64,000 bases of DNA from Streptomyces xylophagus (GTDB lineage Bacteria; Actinomycetota; Actinomycetes; Streptomycetales; Streptomycetaceae). The stretch spans positions 682,001 to 746,000 of the forward strand of contig NZ_JNWO01000002.1 in assembly GCF_000716435.1 (NCBI RefSeq), given 5' to 3'. Positions 8,922-17,449 of this stretch are shown here, in pieces (position 1 is the stretch's first letter; each line of letters starts with the position of its first letter). The position numbers were made by a program, and so were the translations under genes. The notes beneath the pieces were generated by a model. The model ran no database searches. It had not been told where the DNA came from and worked only from the letters and a program-made list of their open reading frames with translations.

Positions 8922-11037
8922 GCGATGTCTCCTGCTTCTCGGTGGGTTCCCGGTGGCCGATCGCCCCGGTTGTCTCTGGTACGTCTTGCGCTACGACTTC
9001 TGCGGTACGGGGGACGACGAGCGCGTCCACGGCCAGGGCGCCCCCGGGCCCGACCCGGATCGGGTTGACCTCGATGTCCGCCACGCCGGTGGTGGCTGCG
9101 ATCGCCTCGGACACGGCGACGATCGCGTCGATCAGCGCGTCGATGTCGACCGCCGGCTGCCCCCGCCAGCCGTCCAGCAGTCGGCGCGAACGCAGGCGGT
9201 CGATCATCCCGGCCGCCGTCCGCCGGTCCACCGGCGCCAGCTCCAGCGACACGTCACGCCAGAGTTCGGCGTGGACTCCGCCATGGCCCACGGCCACGGT
9301 CGGACCGAAGTCACGGTCCCGGCGGGCACCGATCAGCATCTCGACGACGCCCGGCCGGGTGTCCTGCTCCTCGACGACGTACTCGCCCGGTCCGAGGCGC
9401 TCGTACATCTCGCGGAACACGGCAGCGGCGGTGTCCGGGCCCAACCCGGTTCTGACGGCCTGGTGTTCGCTCTTGTGCTCGATCCAGCCGGCCTTGAGCA
9501 CCAGCGGCGGTCGCAGCGACGCGCAGGCCTCCGCGAACCCGGCCGCGTCGGCGACCCGTCGCGCCTCGGGCATCGCGACGCCGAGTGTGGTCAGGAACGT
9601 ACGGGCCGCCCAGTAGCCGGGAGTTGGGACAGCCGCTTCGACCGGCTCGATCACCGGGGCCGGGCGGGGCCGTCCGCCCAGCCGGGTCACGTGGCCGAGT
9701 GCGCCCAGGGCCGCGTCGATGGTGTCGAAGACCGGGACGCGGTGCTCCCGCAGCCGGGCGACCGCGGGCGAGGCGGCGCTCATGCTGTGCACGATCAGGG
9801 GTACGGGCGCCGCGTCCGTGCGGTGCCGGCGACCCAGGTCGCCGAGGCGGTCGATCACGGCGGACTCGGCGTCCACGAGGCTCGGCGAGTCCTCGCCGTA
9901 GCAACCCAGATACCCAGACAGGACGATCGAGTCGACCTCGCCGGAGGCGGCCACCAACTCGACGACCTGGGCGTAGACCTGGAGATCCGCTTCCCCCGCG
10001 CCCGCGAGGTCCACCGGATTGGACACCGCCGCGGCGGCGGGGAGCAGGGCACGCAGGCCGGTCTGCAACCGGTCGGTGAAGACCGGGGCGCGGAGGCCGC
10101 GGTCCGTTGCGAGGTCGGCGGCGATCCCGCCCTGTCCGCCGCTGTCGCTGACGATCGCGACCCGGCGTCCGCCCGGTGGTTCCGTCGCGTCCAACACCTT
10201 TGCAGCGTCGACGAGTTCGCGCGGTGACGCCATCCGGAGAGCTCCGGCGGCGCGGCACGCCGCGTCGACGACGTCGAGCGCCGAGGTCATCGAACCGGTG
10301 TGGGACCGCGCGAGCCGACGGCTGCCCTCGCTGGCACCGGTGGTGAGCACGAGTGCGTGCTTGCCGGCGCGGCGGAGGGCTCGGAGGGCGGCGACGATCC
10401 GCGCTCCGTCGGCGAAGCTCTCCAGATAGAGGGCCACTGTGGTCGTGTGCTCGTCGCCGACGAGCGATTCGAGTACGTCGACGGCTCCCACGTCGAGCTG
10501 GTTGCCGACTGAGTAGAAGCGCGACACACCCAGCCCGGCCCGTGCGCCGAGGCCGGAGATCTCGGAGCCGAGCTGACCGCTCTGCGAGACGATCGCCAGG
10601 CTTCCGGGCGTGAAGTTCCCCCAGGCGAGCCGGAGTTGTGTGGCGGCGTTGAACAGCCCGAGGCTGTTCGGCCCGATCATCCGCGCGCCCGACTCGTGCA
10701 GCAGTGCGGCGAGTTCGGCCTCGTCGGCGCCGAGTCCCGCGGTGATCGAGAGGAACGCGCGGCAGCCCTTGGCGAGGGCGTCGCGGACGACGGGGAGGAC
10801 GTGCTCCGGGGGCACGCATACGGCGACGAGGTCGGGAGTCCCCGGCAGGTCGCCCACCGTCGGTCGGCAGGGCTGCCCGAGCACTTGCGCGGCACGGCGG
10901 TTGACCAGCCACACTTGCCGTCGGTCGGCCCCCGCGAGGGCGCCGGTGGCGAGCCAGTAGCCCCATTTGGCGCGGTCCTCGGTGGCACCGACGACGGCGA
11001 TGGACGAGGGGTCGACGAAGGCCTGGGGAAGGGACAC
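8905..11037 (-). CDS. Acetate/acyl-CoA ligase, NDP-forming (fused alpha-beta)
   Basis: 710 residues with the full alpha-beta fusion of the NDP-forming acyl-CoA synthetase superfamily. It contains a CoA-binding Rossmann domain (SIAVVGATEDRAKWGYWL, about 11-100), succinyl-CoA-ligase-like domains (NFTPGSLAIVSQSGQLGSE), and the phospho-His loop ARSHTGSM at about 254. The C-terminal ATP-grasp domain has LVLKAGWIEHKSEHQAVRTGL and ADIEVNPIRV. It makes an acyl-CoA from a free acid and NTP. The gene lies between the APC permease and the acyl-CoA dehydrogenase on one strand, so it likely activates an acid derived from an imported amine or amino acid. Confidence 0.93.
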   Translation of the reverse strand: MSLPQAFVDPSSIAVVGATEDRAKWGYWLATGALAGADRRQVWLVNRRAAQVLGQPCRPTVGDLPGTPDLVAVCVPPEHVLPVVRDALAKGCRAFLSITAGLGADEAELAALLHESGARMIGPNSLGLFNAATQLRLAWGNFTPGSLAIVSQSGQLGSEISGLGARAGLGVSRFYSVGNQLDVGAVDVLESLVGDEHTTTVALYLESFADGARIVAALRALRRAGKHALVLTTGASEGSRRLARSHTGSMTSALDVVDAACRAAGALRMASPRELVDAAKVLDATEPPGGRRVAIVSDSGGQGGIAADLATDRGLRAPVFTDRLQTGLRALLPAAAAVSNPVDLAGAGEADLQVYAQVVELVAASGEVDSIVLSGYLGCYGEDSPSLVDAESAVIDRLGDLGRRHRTDAAPVPLIVHSMSAASPAVARLREHRVPVFDTIDAALGALGHVTRLGGRPRPAPVIEPVEAAVPTPGYWAARTFLTTLGVAMPEARRVADAAGFAEACASLRPPLVLKAGWIEHKSEHQAVRTGLGPDTAAAVFREMYERLGPGEYVVEEQDTRPGVVEMLIGARRDRDFGPTVAVGHGGVHAELWRDVSLELAPVDRRTAAGMIDRLRSRRLLDGWRGQPAVDIDALIDAIVAVSEAIAATTGVADIEVNPIRVGPGGALAVDALVVPRTAEVVAQDVPETTGAIGHREPTEKQETSREHVH

Positions 11038-11115
11038 GGACGATCTCTCGGTTTCGGGGGGTCCGGGTGAAGAATGCCCGGGCGGACGGCGGAAGTTCGG
11101 GCAGCGGGCTCTAAC

Positions 11116-12705
11116 TCAGGTGTGGGCCGCGGCGGTCTGCCGGCGTGCGAAGAACGCGGGATACAAGCGCCGGCAGACCAGCAGGGCCAGGAGTCCCAGC
11201 AGGATCGTCCCGGTGCCGATCACGAACGTGCCGCCGACGCGGGATCCCGAGGAGAACGGGAGGGTCCAGCTCGTACCGCTGTTGATGGGATCCCACGCCT
11301 GCACCAGGCTCCAGGCGCCCGCGCCGAGCAGGACGACCCCGCCGATCGCGGGGAGGACGACGGTCAGCCAACGGTTCGCCGCTCCGGCATGCGGCCCTGT
11401 GCGGTGCACCCAGGCGGAGGTGAGCCCGGTGAGCCCGTAGTAGAACGCGATCAGTACCCCGCAGGCGGACACCGCGTCGCCGAGGACGAGACCGTGGCCG
11501 AGGAAGTTCAGCGCGACGTACACCACCGCGCCGATGACCCCGACCGCGATCGTGCCCACGTGCGGGATGCGGAAGCGCGGGTGCACCCGGGCCAGTGCGC
11601 GGGGAAGCGCGCCCTGGTCGCCCATCGACAGCATCGTGCGGCTCAGGGTCAGTACGGTCGTTTCCGTGGAGGCGGCGGCCGAGGTGAGGACCATGAGGAT
11701 CAGCAGGTGCCACAGCACCGAGCCGAAACCGCTCGACCCGAACACCGCGGTGCCGAAGCCGTAGAGGACGTCCCCGGAGTTGTCCGGGTTGTTGAGGCCG
11801 ATCCCGGAGTCGCCGATGCCGGCGAAGGAGATCGCGGCGAACGTGGCGAGGAGGTACAGCGTCACCAGCAGGACCGTGGACCAGGTCGCGGCGCGGCCGG
11901 GGACGCGGTGGCGGTCGGTGGTCTCCTCGTTGACGGTGAGTGCGGTCTCCCAGCCCCAGTAGATGAACAGCATCAGCACCAGCGCGCTGACGAACGCACT
12001 GAGGGACGCGCCCTGGAACGGGTTGAGCCAGGACAGGCTCGGCCGCCGGGTCCCGGTCGGCGCGGTGCCGGCGTACACCTTGACGAGCGCGACGACGGAC
12101 AGGGCCACGAGCATGCCGAACTCAAGGAACAGCAGAGCGCGTTGGACCGCCGCCGCGATCTCGATACCGCGATAGCAGACGAGGGTCATCAGCGCGAGCC
12201 AGCCGAGCCCGGCCAGCAGCACCCGCCAGTCGGCCGGATCGGAACCGATGTTCTCCGCGCCGAACAGCAGGAACACGTACTGTCCGGCGACCTGCGCGAG
12301 GCTGCCGATCACGAGGACGAAGGACGCGATGATCGCCCAGCCGCCGAGGAAACCGAGGCTCGGGTTCAGTGAGCGCGTGGCCCAGGTGAAGATCGTGCCG
12401 CAGTCCGGGTCGCGCCGGTTGAGCGCGGCGTAGCCGAAGGAGACGAACAGGATCGGGACGAAGGCGAGCACCACCACGGCCGGGGCCTGGAAGCCGACGT
12501 ATCCGACGACGAAGGCCAGCGTCGCGGTGAGGCTGTAGGCGGGCGCCGCGGATGCCACGGCGAGGATCAGGCTGGTGGCCATGGAGAGCGCGCCGGAGCG
12601 CAGGCCTTTGTCGGAGGACTCGCCGTCGATCGTCTCGACGGTAGGGCGGAGCTCCTGTGCGGGTGCCGGCACCTTGTCCTGTTGGAATTGCGAATCTGAG
12701 GTCAT
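11116..12705 (-). CDS. APC-family amino acid/amine permease
   Basis: 529 residues with about 12 hydrophobic segments. The N-terminal family signature is SLILAVASAAPAYSLTATLAFVVG. I place the start at ATG 12703-12705, 5 nt after GGGAG; a GTG two codons upstream has no room for a ribosome site. It imports an amino acid, amine or related compound. The divergent neighbour is a flavin amine oxidase, and downstream on the same strand come acid activation and acyl-CoA dehydrogenation, so the substrate is probably an amine that is oxidised and then degraded as a CoA ester. Confidence 0.92.
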   Translation of the reverse strand: MTSDSQFQQDKVPAPAQELRPTVETIDGESSDKGLRSGALSMATSLILAVASAAPAYSLTATLAFVVGYVGFQAPAVVVLAFVPILFVSFGYAALNRRDPDCGTIFTWATRSLNPSLGFLGGWAIIASFVLVIGSLAQVAGQYVFLLFGAENIGSDPADWRVLLAGLGWLALMTLVCYRGIEIAAAVQRALLFLEFGMLVALSVVALVKVYAGTAPTGTRRPSLSWLNPFQGASLSAFVSALVLMLFIYWGWETALTVNEETTDRHRVPGRAATWSTVLLVTLYLLATFAAISFAGIGDSGIGLNNPDNSGDVLYGFGTAVFGSSGFGSVLWHLLILMVLTSAAASTETTVLTLSRTMLSMGDQGALPRALARVHPRFRIPHVGTIAVGVIGAVVYVALNFLGHGLVLGDAVSACGVLIAFYYGLTGLTSAWVHRTGPHAGAANRWLTVVLPAIGGVVLLGAGAWSLVQAWDPINSGTSWTLPFSSGSRVGGTFVIGTGTILLGLLALLVCRRLYPAFFARRQTAAAHT

Positions 12706-12752
12706 TGCCACTCCCGATCTATTGGTCTACGGGTACCGACAAGAAAACGCAA

Positions 12753-12770
12753 TGACTGATTGGCGAGTCA
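12753..12770. promoter_or_regulatory. Inverted repeat TGACT-N8-AGTCA, likely operator
   Basis: TGACT at 12753-12757 and its complement AGTCA at 12766-12770 sit next to the proposed -10 of the permease promoter. The same TGACT/AGTCA arms recur as a contiguous palindrome at 12828-12841, supporting a shared regulator. The nearby XRE-TetR protein is the obvious candidate (inference). Confidence 0.55.
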
Positions 12771-12798
12771 GACTGGCTGTGGCGAGAGGTGCTGTCAA
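12770..12798 (-). promoter_or_regulatory. Possible sigma-70-type promoter of the permease operon
   Basis: On the minus strand, TTGACA (12793-12798) is followed after 17 nt by CAGTCT (12770-12775). The -35 is a perfect consensus; the -10 is weak, as often in Streptomyces. It lies 65 nt upstream of the permease ATG. Confidence 0.4.
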
Positions 12799-12827
12799 GG
12801 CCTCGATCGCAATTTTGTGGACCATCT

Positions 12828-12841
12828 TGACTCATGAGTCA
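12828..12841. promoter_or_regulatory. Perfect 14-bp palindrome TGACTCATGAGTCA, likely operator
   Basis: The palindrome lies in the divergent amine oxidase/permease region and shares TGACT/AGTCA arms with the dyad at 12753-12770. It contains the first possible ATG of the amine oxidase (12834), which argues that the real start may be the GTG at 12864. Confidence 0.55.
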
Positions 12842-14258
12842 GTGTTGCGGCACGGTGGCCGGCGTGACACCACTCGAAACTTCTGCCGTGAACACCGAGG
12901 TCGTGGTCGTGGGCGCCGGATACGCGGGGCTCACCACCGCGTGGCGGCTGGCCGACGCCGAGATCGACGTCGTCGTACTGGAGGCCGCCGACCGTGTGGG
13001 CGGCCGTGTGTTCAGCCAGCTGAGCCCGTCCGGGGTCCGCGTCGACCACGGGGGACAGTGGATCGGGCCGAGCCAGCGACGGTTCCACGCGCTGGCGGAC
13101 CGCTTCGGCTGCCGGACGTTCCCGACCTGGGAGACCGGCCGGCACGTCGAGATCCGCACCGACGGCACCCGCGTCGACTATGCGGGCGGCGCACCGGACA
13201 CCGGACCGGGCATCGAGGAGTACGAACGCGTCACCGCCCTGCTCGACGACCTCGCCCGCACCGTCGACCTCGAACAGCCTTGGTCCACCGCGCAGTTCGC
13301 TGAGTTCGACGCCCTGTCGGCCGAGGACTTCTTCCGCGCGCAGACCGACGACGTGGACGCCCTCCAGCGACTGGCGCTCGCGATCCAGGGCGTGTGGTGC
13401 GCCGAACCGCGCGAGATCTCCTTCTTCCACGTGCTGTTCTACCTGGCCTCGGGCGGCGGCTACGAACAGCTGATGGAGACCCGCGGCTGCGCCCAGGACG
13501 CCCGCTTCTCCGACGGGGCGGACGCGGTGGCCCACGCCCTCGCGCAGTCGCTGGGCGGGAAGATCCGGCTCGGCGAACCGGTGCTGTCCCTCCGTCAGAC
13601 CGCACACGGCGTCGAGGCGCACACCGGCCACACCGTCGTCCGCGCGCGGCGAGCCGTGGTCGCCGTGCCGCCGGCGGCACTCGGGCGGATCGCGTTCGAC
13701 CCCGTGCTGCCCGTCGCCCGGCGCGGCTGGGTGCGCCACTCACCGATGGGACGGGTCGCCAAGGTGCACGCCGTGTACGAGGAACCCTTCTGGCGCGCGG
13801 CGGGCCGCTCCGGCATCGCGACGCTCTACGGCGACAGCCCGGTCGGCGTGGTCTTCGACAACTCCCCGGAGGACGCTTCGCGTGGCGTGCTCGTGGCCTT
13901 CGTCTACGGCGATCGGCTCGACCGCTGGTCCGCCGGGACCGACACCGAGCGCCGCCGAGGGGTGCTGGCCGCGCTGTCCGCGGTGGCCGGACCTAGGGCC
14001 GGAGCGCCGATCGACTACGTCGAGAAGGTCTGGCCGCGGACCGGCTGGACCATCGGAGGCTACGAGTGCTTCGTGACCCCGGGCGGCTGGACACGCCACG
14101 GCAGGGACGGATGGCGGGAGCCGGCCGGGCTCGTGCACTGGGCGGGGACCGAGACCGCCTCGGTGTGGAACGGCTACATCGACGGGGCGATCTCCTCGGG
14201 CGAGCGTGCCGCGGCCGAGGTGATCAGCGCCTTGGCGGCCGTCGTCCACCCGGGGTGA
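12834..14258 (+). CDS. Flavin-containing amine oxidase
   Basis: Up to 474 residues, typical for the MAO/polyamine-oxidase family. The N-terminal dinucleotide fold is VVVVGAGYAGLTTAWRLADAEIDVVVLEAADRVGGRV, with GxGxxG and the adenosine-binding Glu. HGGQWIGPSQ contacts the flavin, and the C-terminal GLVHWAGTETASVWNGYIDGAISSGERAA closes the FAD site. It oxidises an amine to an imine/aldehyde with release of peroxide. It is divergent from the APC permease and 29 nt upstream of the XRE-TetR regulator on the same strand. ATG 12834 lies inside a palindrome; GTG 12864, behind GGTGG, is an equally good start. Confidence 0.92.
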   Translation: MSQCCGTVAGVTPLETSAVNTEVVVVGAGYAGLTTAWRLADAEIDVVVLEAADRVGGRVFSQLSPSGVRVDHGGQWIGPSQRRFHALADRFGCRTFPTWETGRHVEIRTDGTRVDYAGGAPDTGPGIEEYERVTALLDDLARTVDLEQPWSTAQFAEFDALSAEDFFRAQTDDVDALQRLALAIQGVWCAEPREISFFHVLFYLASGGGYEQLMETRGCAQDARFSDGADAVAHALAQSLGGKIRLGEPVLSLRQTAHGVEAHTGHTVVRARRAVVAVPPAALGRIAFDPVLPVARRGWVRHSPMGRVAKVHAVYEEPFWRAAGRSGIATLYGDSPVGVVFDNSPEDASRGVLVAFVYGDRLDRWSAGTDTERRRGVLAALSAVAGPRAGAPIDYVEKVWPRTGWTIGGYECFVTPGGWTRHGRDGWREPAGLVHWAGTETASVWNGYIDGAISSGERAAAEVISALAAVVHPG

Positions 14259-14287
14259 ACCGCCTTGCCTGACATACTGACCGGGTT

Positions 14288-15157
14288 ATGACCAGCATCG
14301 AAGAGCGGCCAGCCGCGACCGCCGACGATCTGCCGGAACGCGTACGGACCGCGATCCGGGCGGCCGCCGTCTCCCAGCGTGAACTCGCCCACCGCATCGG
14401 CATGGACCCGACCGCCCTGTCCAAGGCGCTGCGTGGGACCCGGCGACTGCGCGACGAGGAGATCGCGGCCATCGCAAAGGCCTGCGGGGTGTCCACGGCG
14501 TATCTGGTCGAGGGAACCGGCCCGGAGCCCGTCCTCCCGCCCGACACCGGGCGTGACCGAGCGCAGCCGGTGACGGCACAGGAACGGCGGGACCAGATCC
14601 TGGAGGCCGCGACCGTCCTCATCGCCCGCCGCGGCTATCACAACGTGCGGGTCTCGGACATCGCCCGCTACTGCGGGACCAGCACGGCGACGGTGCACTA
14701 CCACTTCCCCAGCAAGGAAGCCACGCTGCACGCCGCGCTCGAGTACTACGCCCAGCGGTTCCGCACCCGGCTCGACGAGGAGTTCGACCGGGCGACTTCC
14801 GCGCGGGACAAGCTGCGCCGCCTGATCGAGGTCCAACTCCCGCTCTCCGCCGACGACATCGACGAGTGGTCGGTGTGGCTCCAGTTCTGGAACCAGGCGA
14901 TGCTGGAGCCCGGATTGCGGCCCGCGCAGCGGCGGATCTACTCGGGCTGGTACCGGGTCGTGGTGGACCTGCTGCACGAGTGCCGGTCCGAGGGCCTGGC
15001 ACCGGAGGCGGACGTCGAGGCCCTCGCCGACCGGTTCACCGCGATGGTCGACGGCCTGGCGATCCAGATCCTTGCAGGCTCTACCGAGATGCGGCCGGAC
15101 CGTATGCGCTCACTCCTGCTGCGGGCCTTCGAACCGCACCTCGACCTGACGGACTGA
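14288..15157 (+). CDS. XRE-TetR fusion transcriptional regulator
   Basis: 289 residues with two DNA-binding domains. Residues about 15-75 form an XRE/Cro-type helix-turn-helix (SQRELAHRIGMDPTALSKALRGTRRL). Residues about 98-145 form a TetR helix-turn-helix (RRDQILEAATVLIARRGYHNVRVSDIARYCGTSTATVHYHFPSKEATL). The rest is a TetR-type ligand/dimerisation domain with many Trp/Tyr residues. The gene follows the amine oxidase by 29 nt and probably controls the divergent oxidase/permease promoters through the TGACT/AGTCA dyads. The double-HTH architecture is uncommon. Confidence 0.9.
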   Translation: MTSIEERPAATADDLPERVRTAIRAAAVSQRELAHRIGMDPTALSKALRGTRRLRDEEIAAIAKACGVSTAYLVEGTGPEPVLPPDTGRDRAQPVTAQERRDQILEAATVLIARRGYHNVRVSDIARYCGTSTATVHYHFPSKEATLHAALEYYAQRFRTRLDEEFDRATSARDKLRRLIEVQLPLSADDIDEWSVWLQFWNQAMLEPGLRPAQRRIYSGWYRVVVDLLHECRSEGLAPEADVEALADRFTAMVDGLAIQILAGSTEMRPDRMRSLLLRAFEPHLDLTD

Positions 15158-15216
15158 CCGACCTTCGCCGTCCCCTTGAGACACCGACTCCCAAGCTTCC
15201 GAAGTGCCGGCTGCCT

Positions 15217-15243
15217 CCCCGGTGCCGGCCCTCGCGACCGGGG
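15217..15243. terminator. GC hairpin between convergent genes
   Basis: CCCCGGT (15217-15223) and ACCGGGG (15237-15243) can pair across a 13-nt loop between the convergent XRE-TetR and LacI genes. There is no U-tract, as is common in Streptomyces. A terminator role is inferred from position. Confidence 0.35.
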
Positions 15244-15391
15244 CGTGCGGCCGGTTCACGCCTTTCGGCGAGCGGAGACGTGACGGCTACGAAGCAGGCC
15301 CGCGCCCGAGCTGTAGCCGCCCCCCCCCACAACCCGCGCATCACCGTCCGGGCCCGCCTCTCCACCGGTGGTCCGACCGCGGTCTGTGGTG

Positions 15392-16489
15392 TTACCGACG
15401 CGTGGTCCTCGGTGGAGCGACCGACCCGCGAGGCTTCGCCGCCGGAGCCAGCACTTTGCGACGGCTGAGCTTGTCCTCGTCGATCGCTTTGACCGTGCGC
15501 TTGACCACGAGGTCCACCAGCAGGTCCGCAGGCCATCGGTAGCTGGACAACGGCGGCGTCAGCAGCCGCGACAGCGGGTGGTCGTCGAAGCCCATGACCG
15601 AGACGTCATCGGGTACGTCGAGCCCCAGTTCCCGGGCCCCGGCGTAGACGCCGTAGGCCATCGAGTCGGCCAGGCACAGGAAGGCGGTCGGCGGGTTCGC
15701 CGAGCTCAGTACGGTGCGTGCGACCGCGGTGGCGCCGTCCAGATCGTGCGGCGAGGGGTGGAGGGTGACGTCGAGCCCGAGGCTCTGCGCGACTTGATGG
15801 GCGATCGCCTCGGCGGGGCGGTCGGGAGTGGTGGGCCGACTCGGAGTCATGACGGCGATCCTCCGGTGGCCGCAGTCGACGAGTCGGTGGAGGGCGTCGG
15901 TGACCCCGGCCCCGTTGTCGAAGACGACCTCGGCGGCGGTGGCCGCACCGGGCAGTCCGTCGCCGATGGACGTGAGCACCGTCCGTCGGGCGACCTCTTT
16001 CCAGTGTGCGGCGGCCGGGTCGACCGGCAGCACGATCAGCGCGTCCACCCGCTGGTCGGCGAGTTGGGAGGCGAGTGTCGCCTCGAGTTCGGGGTCGTTG
16101 GAGGCGTCGGCGATCAGGGTGTGCCGGCCGACGCTGAGGAACTTGCGGCCGAGGGCGGCGGCGATGTCCTGCTGCCAGACGTCGGCGAGCGATCCGCAGA
16201 GCACTCCCACGTATCCCGTGCGGCCGGAGGCCAGGGCGCGGGCGATCGGGTCGGCCTGGTAGCCGAGCCGGTCGGCGACCTCGCGGACGCGTCGTTGGGT
16301 CTCGGGCGGTACCTGAAGACCGCGTAGCGCGTACGACACCGCGGCGGCGGAGAGCCCGGTCTCCTCCGCGATGTCGCGCAGGGTGATCCGCCGCGGCTGT
16401 TTTGGCACCTCGTCAGTGTAACGACCGGATGAACTGGACTGCCGCCCCCGCCGTTCGGAGTGGAGCGGTCTCCCGGCGTGCATTGACAC
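15392..16489 (-). CDS. LacI-family transcriptional regulator
   Basis: 365 residues from the furthest start (GTG 16489). The LacI HTH begins at RITLRDIAEETGLSAAAVSYALRGLQVPPETQRRV, so the functional start may be ATG 16483 or GTG 16408 (VPKQPRRI). The hinge helix region and a periplasmic-binding-like effector domain (about 90-350: GYVGVLCGS, ADASNDPELE, VSVMGFDDHPLSRLLTPPLSS) follow. It is divergent from an amidohydrolase/cysteine-dioxygenase-like pair, with three AGCGC-centred operator elements between them, so it very likely represses that pair and itself. The effector is unknown; a sugar is not implied by the neighbours. Confidence 0.92.
   Translation of the reverse strand: MSMHAGRPLHSERRGRQSSSSGRYTDEVPKQPRRITLRDIAEETGLSAAAVSYALRGLQVPPETQRRVREVADRLGYQADPIARALASGRTGYVGVLCGSLADVWQQDIAAALGRKFLSVGRHTLIADASNDPELEATLASQLADQRVDALIVLPVDPAAAHWKEVARRTVLTSIGDGLPGAATAAEVVFDNGAGVTDALHRLVDCGHRRIAVMTPSRPTTPDRPAEAIAHQVAQSLGLDVTLHPSPHDLDGATAVARTVLSSANPPTAFLCLADSMAYGVYAGARELGLDVPDDVSVMGFDDHPLSRLLTPPLSSYRWPADLLVDLVVKRTVKAIDEDKLSRRKVLAPAAKPRGSVAPPRTTRR
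16483..16488 (+). promoter_or_regulatory. -35 element (TTGACA) ahead of the amidohydrolase
   Basis: A perfect TTGACA lies 16 bp left of the LacI-type operators. An 18-nt spacer would place a weak -10 (TTCACT) at 16507-16512, inside the operator array, so LacI binding would block this promoter. Confidence 0.4.
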
Positions 16490-16498
16490 CGCCTCAGC

Positions 16499-16536
16499 TT
16501 AAGCGCTTCACTGGAGCGCATCACTGAAGCGCTTAA
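16499..16536. promoter_or_regulatory. Triple LacI-type operator array
   Basis: TTAAGCGCTTCA (16499-16510), TGGAGCGCATCA (16512-16523) and TGAAGCGCTTAA (16525-16536) are spaced exactly 13 bp apart. The outer two are inverse complements of one another and each contains the palindrome AAGCGCTT; the middle one is a degenerate copy. The array sits between LacI and the amidohydrolase. Confidence 0.75.
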
Positions 16537-16549
16537 CCCAAGAGACGGC

Positions 16550-17449
16550 ATGTGCGAACGCGGTGCGACCGACATTCACCAACACCTGTGGCCAGAGCCC
16601 CTCGTCGAGCAGTTGCGGATCCGCACACGCCCGCCCCGCCTCGACGGCTGGACCCTGCACCTGGCCGGTGAACCGCCCTTCGAGGTGAGGCCGGAGGACC
16701 ACGACCCGCTGCGACGGGCCCGCCTGGACCCCGGGCTGCGGCGCGTGGCCGTCTCGCTCTCCAGCCCTCTGGGTATCGAGCAACTCCCGTCAGACGAAGC
16801 GTCACCGCTGCTGAACGCGTGGCACCAGGGCGTCCGGGAACTGCCCGAGCCCTTCGTGGGATGGGCCTCCGCGCACGCGGCCGACCCCGACCTCGACGGC
16901 CTGAAGGCACTGCTCTCCGACCGGCTGATCGGCCTTCAGATACCGGCGACCGCCATGGCCACACCGAGGGCCGTGGAGAAACTCGCGCCGCTGCTGGCCG
17001 TCGCCGAGGCCGCCGGGAAGCCGGTACTCGTACACCCGGGTCCGCAGCCGCCACGGGAGGAAGAGACGCCACCGTGGTGGCCGGCCGTCGTCGGCCACGT
17101 CGGTCAGCTCCATGCCGCGTGGTGGTCCTGGTACGCGGCCGGACGCACGCTCCTGCCCCGGCTGCGGATCTGTTTCGTCGCCGCGGCCGGCCTGGCACCC
17201 GTGCACCACGAACGGTTCACGATGCGCGGCGGCGGCCAACTCCGCCTCGATCCACGGGTCTTCGTCGACACCTCGTCGTACGGCCGCCAGGCGCTGGACG
17301 CGGTCGCTCGTGTCCTCGGCATCGACGCCTTGGTGCTGGGCAGTGACCGGCCCTACGCCACTCCGGTCGACCCCCAGCTCGGCGCTGCGGTGGAGCACGC
17401 CGTACGCGTCAGCAATCCACGTCACCTGCTCGAAGGAGTACGACCGTGA
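16550..17449 (+). CDS. Amidohydrolase-family protein (TIM-barrel metal hydrolase)
   Basis: 299 residues beginning close to DIHQHLW, the N-terminal HxH metal site of amidohydrolase-2-type enzymes. HPGPQPP in the middle and LVLGSDRPYATP near the end supply the later His/Asp positions typical of the barrel. Family members hydrolyse or decarboxylate C-N or C-C bonds; the substrate is unknown. It is the first gene of a two-gene operon; its stop overlaps the GTG of the cysteine-dioxygenase-like gene by 4 nt. It appears to be controlled by the divergent LacI regulator. Confidence 0.85.
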   Translation: MCERGATDIHQHLWPEPLVEQLRIRTRPPRLDGWTLHLAGEPPFEVRPEDHDPLRRARLDPGLRRVAVSLSSPLGIEQLPSDEASPLLNAWHQGVRELPEPFVGWASAHAADPDLDGLKALLSDRLIGLQIPATAMATPRAVEKLAPLLAVAEAAGKPVLVHPGPQPPREEETPPWWPAVVGHVGQLHAAWWSWYAAGRTLLPRLRICFVAAAGLAPVHHERFTMRGGGQLRLDPRVFVDTSSYGRQALDAVARVLGIDALVLGSDRPYATPVDPQLGAAVEHAVRVSNPRHLLEGVRP

